Positions 1 through 8,462 of a stretch of 15,000 nt of DNA are shown here, in pieces; the first letter of the stretch is position 1, and every line of letters begins with the position of its first letter. The stretch is from positions 143,284 to 158,283 of the forward strand of contig NW_004754910.1 of the NCBI RefSeq assembly GCF_000188695.1, written 5' to 3'. This stretch comes from Salpingoeca rosetta. Its lineage: Eukaryota; Opisthokonta; Choanoflagellata; Craspedida; Salpingoecidae. Position numbers and translations under genes: made by a program. The notes beneath the pieces were generated by a model that was not told where the DNA came from, searched no databases, and worked only from the letters and a program-made list of their open reading frames with translations.

Positions 1-13
1 CATGTGTGCGTAG

Positions 14-3000
14 CGGTTGTGGAAGGCCTGCACGGGCGCATCGCGGAGCTGCGGAGAAAGCTGAGGGCCCGCCAACGCCGCCAACAAGGAGCAGCAGGAC
101 GACATTGCGCATCTGAAGCAGCAGCTGGAAGCAGCAGAGCAGGCCGCCGCCGCCGCCAAGAAGGAGGCCGAGGTGCTCCGGGCAGAGTCGCTCAAGCAGG
201 AAGAGGCGGCAGCAGCGGCGGCAGCAGCGACCAACGGCGACACCAAGCGCCTCGCAGCCGAACTCGCCGCCGTCAGGGACGAGCTGCACCACAGCAAAGA
301 GATGCGGACGAAAGAGCGCGAGGCATTTGAACAGCGTCGAAGCGAGCTGGAGGAGGAAATGAGGGAGAGCAAGGAAACACACCAGGCAGCCGTGGCGGCG
401 CACAAGGAACGCGTTGCCACGCTGCAAGCCATGGTGGACGAGCAGCAGGCGGCTGCTGCAACCGCTCAGCGCACACACGACAGTGACGTGGCCTCACTCA
501 ACAGCACCATCGCGCAGCTCAATCAACGGCTCAATACAGCGGCGGAGGAGGCTGAGAAGGACGCAGCGGCGAGCGCGGAGAAGCAGCGCAAGACGCAAGG
601 TGCGCTTGAGGAGACGCAGAAAGCGCTTGAGGAGGCGCGGAAGGGCGCTGATACGGCAAGGCGGGAGCTTGAGGAGGCGAAGCAGGCGCATGCCGGGGAG
701 GTGAAGCGGCTTGAGGGCGCTGTTGCTGAGGCAGCGCGGGAGGAGGAAGCGCTGCGGGCGCAGCAGAAGAAGCTGCAGGAGCTGCGGGAGGAAGACAAGC
801 GAGCCATGGACGAGGCACTTGCGGAGAGCAAGGCGACGCACGGCAAGGTGCAGGGCGAGCTGAAGGACCGCATTGCCGAGCTCGAGCGCCTTGTCGGGGA
901 GGCGCGTACGCGGGAGACGCAGGTGCGTGAGGAGCTTGATGCGCAGCTGCGGAGCGTGCGCGTTGAGCTTGAGAAGCAGCAGGAGGCGGCTGCGGCGAGC
1001 GACCAGAGCGCGGAGGTTGCGCGGCTGAAGAAGCTGTGCGGGGAGAAGATGCGCGAGGTTGGCGAGCTGCAGGAGGCGCTTGATGCGAGTGCGAGCGCGC
1101 GCAGTGAGCTTGAGGGCGAGTTGCGGCGAGCACAGGACGGACAGCGGGAGGCTGAGAAGGACGCAGCGGCGAGCGCGGAGAAGCAGCGCAAGACGCAAGG
1201 TGCGCTTGAGGAGACGCAGAAAGCTCTTGAGGACGCGCGGACGGAGCTTCGGCTTCGGGAGGCCTCGCTGACGCAGCTTGAGCAGAGCCTGGGCGAGCGT
1301 GAGGCGGAGCTGAGTGCGAGCGAGGCGGCACTTGGTGCGGCGCGCGATGAGGCGTCCAAGGCGGCAGCGGAGGCGAGCAGCGCTGGGGAGCGAGCGCGTG
1401 CTGCTGAGGCGTCTGCACGGGAGCTTGAGGAGCGCGTTGCTGAGGCAGCGCGTGAGCTTGAGGTGAACCGTGCGGCGTGCGCGAAGCAGAAGGAACTGCG
1501 TGAGCAGACGCGGGAGATGACGAGCGCTGAGTGCGAGCGAGCGACGTACGAGACCGTGAAGACCGAGCAGGCGAAGCGATTGCGGAGCTCGAGCGCCTTG
1601 TCGGGGAGGCGCGTACGCGGGAGACGCAGGTGCGTGAGGAGCTTGATGCGCAGCTGCGGAGCGTGCGCGTTGAGCTTGAGAAGCAGCAGGAGGCGGCTGC
1701 GGCGAGCGACCAGAGCGCGGAGGTCGCGCGGCTGAAGAAGCTGTGCGGGGAGAAGATGCGCGAGGTTGGCGAGCTGCAGGAGGCGCTTGATGCGAGTGCG
1801 AGCGCGCGCAGTGAGCTTGAGGGCGAGTTGCGGCGAGCACAGGACGGACAGCGGGAGGCTGAGAAGGACGCAGCGGCGAGCGCGGAGAAGCAGCGCAAGA
1901 CGCAAGGTGCGCTTGAGAGCCTGCAGAAGGAGCACGAGCGCGCGCGGACGGAGCTTCGGCTTCGGGAGGCCTCGCTGACGCAGCTTGAGCAGAGCCTGGG
2001 CGAGCGTGAGGCGGAGCTGAGTGCGAGCGAGGCGGCACTTGGTGCGGCGCGCGATGAGGCGTCCAAGGCGGCAGCGGAGGCGAGCAGCGCTGGGGAGCGA
2101 GCGCGTGCTGCTGAGGCGTCTGCACGGGAGCTTGAGGAGCGCGTTGCTGAGGCAGCGCGTGAGCTTGAAGTGAAGCCGTGCGGCGTGCGCGAAGCAGAAG
2201 GAACTGCGTGAGCAGGACCGGCGGGAGATGGACGAGGCGCTGAGTGCGAGCGAGGCGACGTACGAGGCCGTGAAGACGGAGCAGGCGAAGCGGATTGCGG
2301 AGCTCGAGCGCCTTGTCGGGGAGGCGCGTACGCGGGAGACGCAGGTGCGTGAGGAGCTTGATGCGCAGCTGCGGAGCGTGCGCGTTGAGCTTGAGAAGCA
2401 GCAGGAGGCGGCTGCGGCGAGCGACCAGAGCGCGGAGGTCGCGCGGCTGAAGAAGCTGTGCGGGGAGAAGATGCGCGAGGTTGGCGAGCTGCAGGAGGCG
2501 CTTGATGCGAGTGCGAGCGCGCGCAGTGAGCTTGAGGGCGAGTTGCGGCGAGCACAGGACGGACAGCGGGAGGCTGAGAAGGACGCAGCGGCGAGCGCGG
2601 AGAAGCAGCGCAAGACGCAAGGTGCGCTTGAGAGCCTGCAGAAGGAGCACGAGCGCGCGCGGACGGAGCTTCGGCTTCGGGAGGCCTCGCTGACGCAGCT
2701 TGAGCAGAGCCTGGGCGAGCGTGAGGCGGAGCTGAGTGCGAGCGAGGCGGCACTTGGTGCGGCGCGCGATGAGGCGTCCAAGGCGGCAGCGGAGGCGAGC
2801 AGCGCTGGGGAGCGAGCGCGTGCTGCTGAGGCGTCTGCACGGGAGCTTGAGGAGCGCGTTGCTGAGGCAGCGCGTGAGCTTGAGGTGAGCCGTGCGGCGT
2901 GCGCGAAGCAGAAGGAACTGCGTGAGCAGGACCGGCGGGAGATGGACGAGGCGCTGAGTGCGAGCGAGGCGACGTACGAGGCCGTGAAGACGGAGCAGGC

Positions 3001-6000
3001 GAAGCGGATTGCGGAGCTCGAGCGCCTTGTCGGGGAGGCGCGTACGCGGGAGACGCAGGTGCGTGAGGAGCTTGATGCGCAGCTGCGGAGCGTGCGCGTT
3101 GAGCTTGAGAAGCGGCAGGAGGCGGCTGCGGCGAGCGACCAGAGCGCGGAGGTTGCGCGGCTGAAGAAGCTGTGCGGGGAGAAGATGCGCGAGGTTGGCG
3201 AGCTGCAGGAGGCGCTTGATGCGAGTGCGAGCGCGCTGCAGTGAGCTTGACGGCGAGTTGCGGCGAGCACAGGACGGACAGCGGGAGGCTGAGAAGGACG
3301 CAGCGGCGAGCGCGGAGAAGCAGCGCAAGACGCAAGGTGCGCTTGAGGAAGACGCAGAAAGCTCTTGAGGACGCGCGGACGGAGCTTCGGCTTCGGGAGG
3401 CCTCGCTGACGCAGCTTGAGCAGAGCCTGGAGCGAGCGTGAGGCGGAGCTGAGTGCGAGCGAGGCGGCACTTGGTGCGGCGCGCGATGAGGCGTCCAAGG
3501 CGGCAGCGGAGGCGAGCAGCGCTGGGGAGCGAGCGCGTGCTGCTGAGGCGTCTGCACGGGAGCTTGAGGAGCGCGTTGCTGAGGCAGCGCGTGAGCTTGA
3601 GGTGAGCCGTGCGGCGTGCGCGAAGCAGAAGGAACTGCGTGAGCAGGACCGGCGGGAGATGGACGAGGCGCTGAGTGCGAGCGAGGCGACGTACGAGGCC
3701 GTGAAGACGGAGCAGGCGAAGCGGATTGCGGAGCTCGAGCGCCTTGTCGGGGAGGCGCGTACGCGGGAGACGCAGGTGCGTGAGGAGCTTGATGCGCAGC
3801 TGCGGAGCGTGCGCGTTGAGCTTGAGAAGCAGCAGGAGGCGGCTGCGGCGAGCGACCAGAGCGCGGAGGTCGCGCGGCTGAAGAAGCTGTGCGGGGAGAA
3901 GATGCGCGAGGTTGGCGAGCTGCAGGAGGCGCTTGATGCGAGTGCGAGCGCGCGCAGTGAGCTTGAGGGCGAGTTGCGGCGAGCACAGGACGGACAGCGG
4001 GAGGCTGAGAAGGACGCAGCGGCGAGCGCGGAGAAGCAGCGCAAGACGCAAGGTGCGCTTGAGAGCCTGCAGAAGGAGCACGAGCGCGCGCGGACGGAGC
4101 TTCGGCTTCGGGAGGCCTCGCTGACGCAGCTTGAGCAGAGCCTGGGCGAGCGTGAGGCGGAGCTGAGTGCGAGCGAGGCGGCACTTGGTGCGGCGCGCGA
4201 TGAGGCGTCCAAGGCGGCAGCGGAGGCGAGCAGCGCTGGGGAGCGAGCGCGTGCTGCTGAGGCGTCTGCACGGGAGCTTGAGGAGCGCGTTGCTGAGGCA
4301 GCGCGTGAGCTTGAGGTGAGCCGTGCGGCGTGCGCGAAGCAGAAGGAACTGCGTGAGCAGGACCGGCGGGAGATGGACGAGGCGCTGAGTGCGAGCGAGG
4401 CGACGTACGAGGCCGTGAAGACGGAGCAGGCGAAGCGGATTGCGGAGCTCGAGCGCCTTGTCGGGGAGGCGCGTACGCGGGAGACGCAGGTGCGTGAGGA
4501 GCTTGATGCGCAGCTGCGGAGCGTGCGCGTTGAGCTTGAGAAGCAGCAGGAGGCGGCTGCGGCGAGCGACCAGAGCGCGGAGGTCGCGGGGCTGAAGAAG
4601 CTGTGTGGGGACAAGATGCGCGAGGTTGGCGAGCTGCAGGAGGCGCTTGATGCGAGTGCGAGCGCGCGCGTTAGCTTGAGGCCGAGTTGTGGCGAGCACA
4701 GGACGGACAGCGGCAGCCTGAGAATGACGCATCGGCGAGGGCTGATAAGCATCGTATGACGCAAGGTGCGCTTGATGAGACGCAGAAAGCTCTTGAGGAC
4801 GCGCGGATGGAGCTTTGTCTTCGTTAGGTTCGCTGACGCATCTTGAGCAGAGCCTGGGCGAGCGTGAGGCTTAGCTGAGTGCGAGCGAGGCGGCACTTGG
4901 TGCGGCGCGCGATGAGGCGTCCAAGGCGGCAGCGGAGGCGAGCAGCGCTGGGGAGCGAGCGCGTGCTGCTGAGGCGTCTGCACGGGAGCTTGAGGAGCGC
5001 GTTGCTGAGGCAGCGCGTGAGCTTGAGGTGAGCCGTGCGGCGTGCGCGAAGCAGAAGGAACTGCGTGAGCAGGACCGGCGGGAGATGGACGAGGCGCTGA
5101 GTGCGAGCGAGGCGACGTACGAGGCCGTGAAGACGGAGCAGGCGAAGCGGATTGCGGAGCTCGAGCGCCTTGTCGGGGAGGCGCGTACGCGGGAGACGCA
5201 GGTGCGTGAGGAGCTTGATGCGCAGCTGTGGAGCGTGCGCGTTGAGCTTGAGAAGCAGCAGGAGGCGGCTGCGGCGAGCGACCAGAGCGCGGAGGTTGCG
5301 CGGCTGAAGAAGCTGTGCGGGGAGAAGATGCGCGAGGTTGGCGAGCTGCAGGAGGCGCTTGATGCGAGTGCGAGCGCGCGCAGTGAGCTTGAGGGCGAGT
5401 TGCGGCGAGCACAGGACGGACAGCGGGAGGCTGAGAAGGACGCAGCGGCGAGCGCGGAGAAGCAGCGCAAGACGCAAGGTGCGCTTGAGGAGACGCAGAA
5501 AGCGCTTGAGGAGGCGCGGAAGGGCGCTGATGCTGCAAGGCGGGAGCTTGAGGAGGCGAAGCAGGCGCATGCCGGGGAGGTGAAGCGGCTTGAGGGCGCT
5601 GTTGCTGAGGCAGCGCGGGAGGAGGAAGCGCTGCGGGCGCAGCAGAAGAAGCTGCAGGAGCTGCGGGAGGAAGACAAGCGAGCCATGGACGAGGCACTTG
5701 CGGAGAGCAAGGCGACGCACGGCAAGGTGCAGGGCGAGCTGAAGGACCGCATTGCCGAGCTCGAGCGACGCCTCGACGCCACCAGCGATGACAGCAAGCA
5801 CCGTGAATCCGAGCTTGCAAGCAAAGCACAGGACCTTGAGCAGCAGCTGGCAGCCCTTCGTGCCGTCAGTGAGACAGACAAGGCCAACCTTACGCGGCTG
5901 GAGTCTGAAGCCGCATCCAGTGCTGATGAGATTGCGCGCCTTCAAGCACGTGTTGATGAGCTGACACGTGCGCTGAGGGCGTGCGAGGAGAGCAAGCAGG

Positions 6001-6784
6001 ACGAAGGCAACGCGCGCGCTGCCGCTGCCCAGGCAGAGAACCGGCGCCTGTCGCAGCAGGTTGCCGAGCTTGAGGCCAAGGCCCTTGCCCTGGAGGCACA
6101 GGTGGAGCAGCAACGGCGGGAGTGGGCGGCAGCGGTGGAGGAAGAGGCTGCAGCAGCCGCACAGCTGCGCACAGACCTGCAGGAGGCGATGGCACGCGCG
6201 GCGCGGGCGGAGGAGGTTGCGGCCGCACACCAGGAGTTGGAGGACATGCGGCCCGCAGCCGAGCAGGTGGCGGCGCTGACGGCGGAGTTGGAGCAGACGC
6301 GTGCGCTGCTTGCGGAGGCGAGGGAGGAGATTGCGCGGCTGCAGAAGGAACTGACGCGCTGCGGGAGCGGTTGCAGCGGCGGGCGTCGTCGACATCGTCG
6401 TCGTCGTCCAGGGTGGCGCGGTCCCCACGCCCGGAGACGCCATCGCGGCGGCTGAGCAGCGCGTTTGTCAAGGCGTCGAAGGACGCGGTGCACAGGGCGG
6501 TGTCTGACGTGCTGCAGAAGCACGGGCTTGGGGACGAGCACGTGTCGTTCCTTGGTCGGGGTAAGTACCGGTTCCGGTATGGCAACGACTTTAAGGTGGT
6601 GAATGTGGCGCAGCGCGGCAACAACTTCATGGTGCGTGTTGGCGGGGGCTGGGTGTCGCTTGACGAGTTTATTCGGGAGTACGTGGAGAAGCACCGCTAC
6701 CACTACCAGGACGCCAGCCTCGAAGACACAGCCGCCTTCAAGTTCAGCAAGAAGCACCACGATGAAGTGCACAAGAAGAAGTAG
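14..6784 (+). CDS. Giant coiled-coil protein with C-terminal GAS2-related (GAR) domain, 5' partial, frameshifted as read
   Basis: This is the 3' part of a cytoskeletal protein. A long alpha-helical coiled coil, rich in Glu, Ala, Lys, Arg and Gln, runs from about 60 to 6380. A Ser/Arg/Pro linker follows (6385–6465), then a GAR domain with the hallmark MVRVGGGWVSLDEF, and a Lys-rich tail to the TAG at 6782–6784. GAR domains bind microtubules, so the protein may be a long rod attached to them (inference). A UG-rich stretch ending in AG at 12–13 looks like an intron acceptor, so the first visible exon probably starts at 14. The frame (position modulo 3) changes 1, 2, 1, 2, 0, 1, 2, 1, 0, 2 at about 70, 1578, 2173, 3237, 3349, 3431, 4671, 4835 and 6355. 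Each step is one base. In the array they are found by comparing copies. In-frame stops also occur near 4831 and 4873. Corrected, about 2,250 residues lie in the window. A decaying gene is the alternative, but the intact GAR end argues against it. Confidence 0.85.
547..888 (+). repeat. Left copy of the 342-bp flanking coiled-coil module
   Basis: This stretch is almost base-for-base identical to 5426–5767. The only differences I see are at the codons giving ADTARR here and ADAARR there. It encodes helices including EEAKQAHAGEVKRLEGAVAE and ELREEDKRAMDEALAESKAT. It shares its first part (EKDAAASAEKQRKTQGALEE) and a diverged later part (VAEAARE, MDEAL, RIAELER) with the 714-bp unit, so the two are related modules. 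The distance from this module to the same point in the first array unit is 600 bp (200 codons), 38 codons shorter than the array unit. Confidence 0.9.
1503..1578 (+). other. Indel-damaged stretch in the first array unit
   Basis: Compared with the five other copies, this stretch lacks about three bases near gagcagacgcgggag, then single G residues at three points (gatgacgag for gatggacgag, gagcgctg for gaggcgctg, gagcgacg for gaggcgacg), and a seventh base in gcgaagcgattg for gcgaagcggattg. The first six losses leave the overall frame intact but scramble about ten residues. The seventh shifts it. A run of lost bases mostly in G doublets suggests poor base calling rather than evolution. Confidence 0.8.
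4589..4876 (+). other. Error-dense copy of the repeat with T-biased substitutions and two in-frame stops
   Basis: Aligned to the other copies, this stretch carries about 25 substitutions and two deletions, whereas adjacent copies are almost perfect. Most changes are to T from G, C or A, a few are to C or G, and I see none to A. Examples are gcggagaag to gctgataag, cagcgcaag to catcgtatg, cttcgggag to cttcgttag and gaggcggagctg to gaggcttagctg. The last two create TAG stops. The sequence is clean again from about 4877. A low-quality read at an assembly join is the simplest explanation; local decay is the alternative. Confidence 0.8.
5426..5767 (+). repeat. Right copy of the 342-bp flanking coiled-coil module
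   Basis: This is the partner of 547–888. It closes the array, after which the sequence becomes unique coiled coil (5768–6380) with no further repeat that I could find. The two copies stand about 4.9 kb apart yet differ at about two bases, so they were duplicated recently or have been homogenised. Confidence 0.9.
6500..6696 (+). other. GAS2-related (GAR) domain
   Basis: This part of the coiled-coil gene, read in frame 2 (6122, 6125 and so on), contains GKYRFRYGNDFKVVNVAQRG followed by NFMVRVGGGWVSLDEFIREY. The core GKYRFG…MVRVGGGW…LDEF is characteristic of the GAR domain of GAS2, spectraplakins and relatives, which binds microtubules. No cysteine occurs in this stretch, unlike the N-terminal part of animal GAR domains. 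The phase differs from that of the upstream coiled coil, so the domain is joined to it only if one base is missing at 6355/6356 (ctgacgcgctgcgg for ctgacggcgctgcgg). Confidence 0.9.
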
Positions 6785-6844
6785 TCTCTTTGCTGTCGCG
6801 TACTTGCGTGCGTGCACGTTGTGTGTTGGCGTGTAGCTTGCGTT

Positions 6845-6901
<57 letters not shown>

Positions 6902-7449
6902 ATTTCATGCGGGTGTGTGATCGCGTGTGGAGAGTGTAGGGGTGTGTAGTGGTGGTGTTGTGTCGCAAGAGAGTGCGCGTTGTTGATGATGTGTCCGACT
7001 GCAGTTGCTCTGGACATTGTTTCTTGCATGACTTGTCAGCCCTGCCTGCATGTGTTTGCTCTTTGAACTTGTTGCTCTGTGCTTGTTTGCTCTTAATGAC
7101 TGTTGCCCTTGTTACTTTGTTCACTGCCGTGTGGCACCCATATTGGAATGCGTTTCTACTTTTGTTTACTTCATCAAGTCTGATTGAACGACTCGAAGCA
7201 AGAAGGGGCTGAGCGCCGTCATCACTGACCCGCTGACATGACAAAGGACTCGTTGGCGAGGAAGAGGAAGGTGACATGATGTGTGCGCGATGCACATTGA
7301 GCACGTGCACAAGTGCGTGACAGGAGCGAGGGGAGTAGCAAACACTGGCGCAGAAGAGGGGCCAGGGATGGGGGCGCACAGTGGCGGCAGCGATGCTGTC
7401 GAAGGGGTTGCACTGTAGCGAGGCTGACTCGTGCTTGGCGACGGCTTGG
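6785..7449. other. Convergent intergenic spacer between coiled-coil gene and NME6-like gene
   Basis: This 665-bp stretch holds the 3' ends of two convergent genes. It contains the GT microsatellite at 6846–6900 and a T-richer part around 7015–7190. I saw no protein-coding signal, no canonical AATAAA on either strand, and no RNA gene. Reading frames here are short or consist of microsatellite translation. Confidence 0.7.
6846..6900. repeat. (GT)n microsatellite
   Basis: An uninterrupted run of about 27 GT dinucleotides lies just after the stop codon of the coiled-coil gene, probably in its 3' UTR. Confidence 0.97.
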
Positions 7450-7953
7450 CTAGTGGTCGTGGGGTTTGCTTGTGCTGTGGGGTTTCGTATCGTGTGCTGG
7501 AGCGTTGGCCTCACTGACGAGTTGGTTGTAGTCCTCGTCGGGGAAGAAGATGGCGAGCTCTCGTCTGGCAGAGTCCGGCGAGTCTGATCCGTGCACGCAG
7601 TTGCGCGTGTCACTGACGCCGAAGAGCCCTCTGATGGTGGCCTGTTCGTGGATGTGCGTCTGGTACACCTTTGTCTTCCCCATAATGGAGCGCCAAACCT
7701 TGATGCCGTCCTTGCGTGCGAGTGCGAGTGCCACTGACGGGGCGCTGGTTGTGTAGTCGACGAGGCGGCGGTAGAAAAAGCGTCCTTTGTGCTCCTTGTA
7801 GAACTCCTGCGACTGCTCCCTCGTTAGCAAGCACTCGCGTGACCGCACAATCTGGAACCCGCTCGCGTGGATGGACCGCAGCACCGTCTGTAGCCTGTGT
7901 GGGTGTTGTGCGATGCTTGGCTTCAACAGCGCCAGCGTCACCTCCTTCAACAT
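7450..7953 (-). CDS. NME6: Nucleoside diphosphate kinase, NME6 type
   Basis: A single-exon gene of 167 residues, starting at the ATG complementary to 7951–7953 and ending at TAG (7450–7452). It transfers the gamma-phosphate of an NTP to an NDP through a phosphohistidine. All the usual NDPK residues are visible: K11 (LALLKPS), Y52, R88, T94, R108, N118 and the active H121 in RNCVHGSDSPDSARRELAIF. Spacing between T94 and R108 is 14, against 11 in human NM23-H1 (T94 to R105). That extra length, together with GRFFYRRLV and TRNxxHGSDS, matches NME6. No mitochondrial presequence precedes this Met, though human NME6 is mitochondrial. The start is chosen because upstream codons are only CA-microsatellite translation and the family fold begins at once. 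The last 25 or so residues are polar and unconserved. The gene converges with the coiled-coil gene and diverges from the phosphatase. Confidence 0.93.
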   Translation of the reverse strand: MLKEVTLALLKPSIAQHPHRLQTVLRSIHASGFQIVRSRECLLTREQSQEFYKEHKGRFFYRRLVDYTTSAPSVALALARKDGIKVWRSIMGKTKVYQTHIHEQATIRGLFGVSDTRNCVHGSDSPDSARRELAIFFPDEDYNQLVSEANAPAHDTKPHSTSKPHDH

Positions 7954-7956
7954 CCT

Positions 7957-7992
<36 letters not shown>

Positions 7993-8088
7993 TTTGTGTG
8001 TGTGTATTGGGTGGTGAGACACTTTTTCTGCTTGTTTGTGTGCATGCAGTGGAGAGAGAGCAAAAAAAAAAGAGAAACAACACTGAAG
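7954..8088. promoter_or_regulatory. Shared spacer of a divergent gene pair (putative bidirectional promoter)
   Basis: Only 135 bp separate the start codons of the NME6-like gene (−) and the acid phosphatase gene (+), so both promoters and 5' UTRs must lie here or overlap the genes. It holds a (TG)n run at 7961–7990, a second short TG run, and a run of 10 A at 8062–8071 just before the phosphatase ATG. I could not identify a TATA box or initiator with confidence. Confidence 0.6.
7961..7990. repeat. (TG)n microsatellite in divergent promoter
   Basis: Fifteen TG dinucleotides lie 8 bp beyond the NME6-like start codon. In the NME6 mRNA sense this reads CACACA. Confidence 0.97.
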
Positions 8089-8405
8089 ATGCAGCTGCTT
8101 GTTGCTGTTGTGGCGTTGCTGTGCTGCGGCGGTGGCGTGCTTGTCACCCCTGTGCATGGCACGGAAGGCCCGAGCCCTCTGGAGCTGATTCGCGTGGATA
8201 AGGTGGAGGTCGTGCGTGACTTTGGCAACTCGTCCATCTCCGTCCAAGCCAGCCCAGCCACCTTCAAGTATGCGTTGTGTGCTTGTTTGTGTTTGTGTTT
8301 CAGGAGAGTGTATGCCGCGTGTTGTTGTCTGCACTGCCTTTGTTCATGTGTTGCATGTTTGACCAACCCTCATGCTGTTGGTTGCCTTGGTGTACTCACC
8401 CAACA

Positions 8406-8462
<57 letters not shown>

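Larger units (their letters stand above)
891..5500 (+). repeat. Tandem array of a 714-bp coiled-coil unit, six units plus a partial seventh
   Basis: The marker ttgtcggggaggcgcgtacg recurs at 891, 1598, 2313, 3027, 3744, 4458 and 5170. After allowing for the indels found by aligning copies, every spacing equals 714 bp, which is 238 codons or exactly 34 heptads. Copies are nearly identical at the DNA level outside two damaged stretches. Each unit encodes blocks such as LVGEARTRETQVREELDAQL, AEVARLKKLCGEKMREVGEL and EKDAAASAEKQRKTQGALE in the same order. Near identity implies recent expansion or ongoing homogenisation. The true copy number may differ from that shown because such arrays assemble poorly. 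Confidence 0.95.

Noticed and set aside
4589..4876. Repeat-induced (C-to-T) mutation or pseudogenisation of a repeat copy
   Set aside because: Sources of the changes include G and A as well as C on the same strand, the damage ends abruptly, and coding quality on both sides is perfect. Error is the simpler reading, so the gene is kept as a CDS.
494..5829. Very long open frames on the − strand opposite the coiled-coil array, up to 1,768 codons
   Set aside because: The unit length is divisible by three, so any frame open in one unit stays open through all of them. The products are Ser/Ala/Pro/Arg or Leu/Arg low-complexity, change character at each sense-strand indel, and show no family motif. 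The sense strand has the GAR domain.
6558..6570. Perfect splice donor GTAAGT inside the GAR domain (6561–6566)
   Set aside because: The sequence through it encodes GRGKYRFRYG, a conserved part of the domain, and the frame continues to the MVRVGGGW motif. It is at most a cryptic donor.
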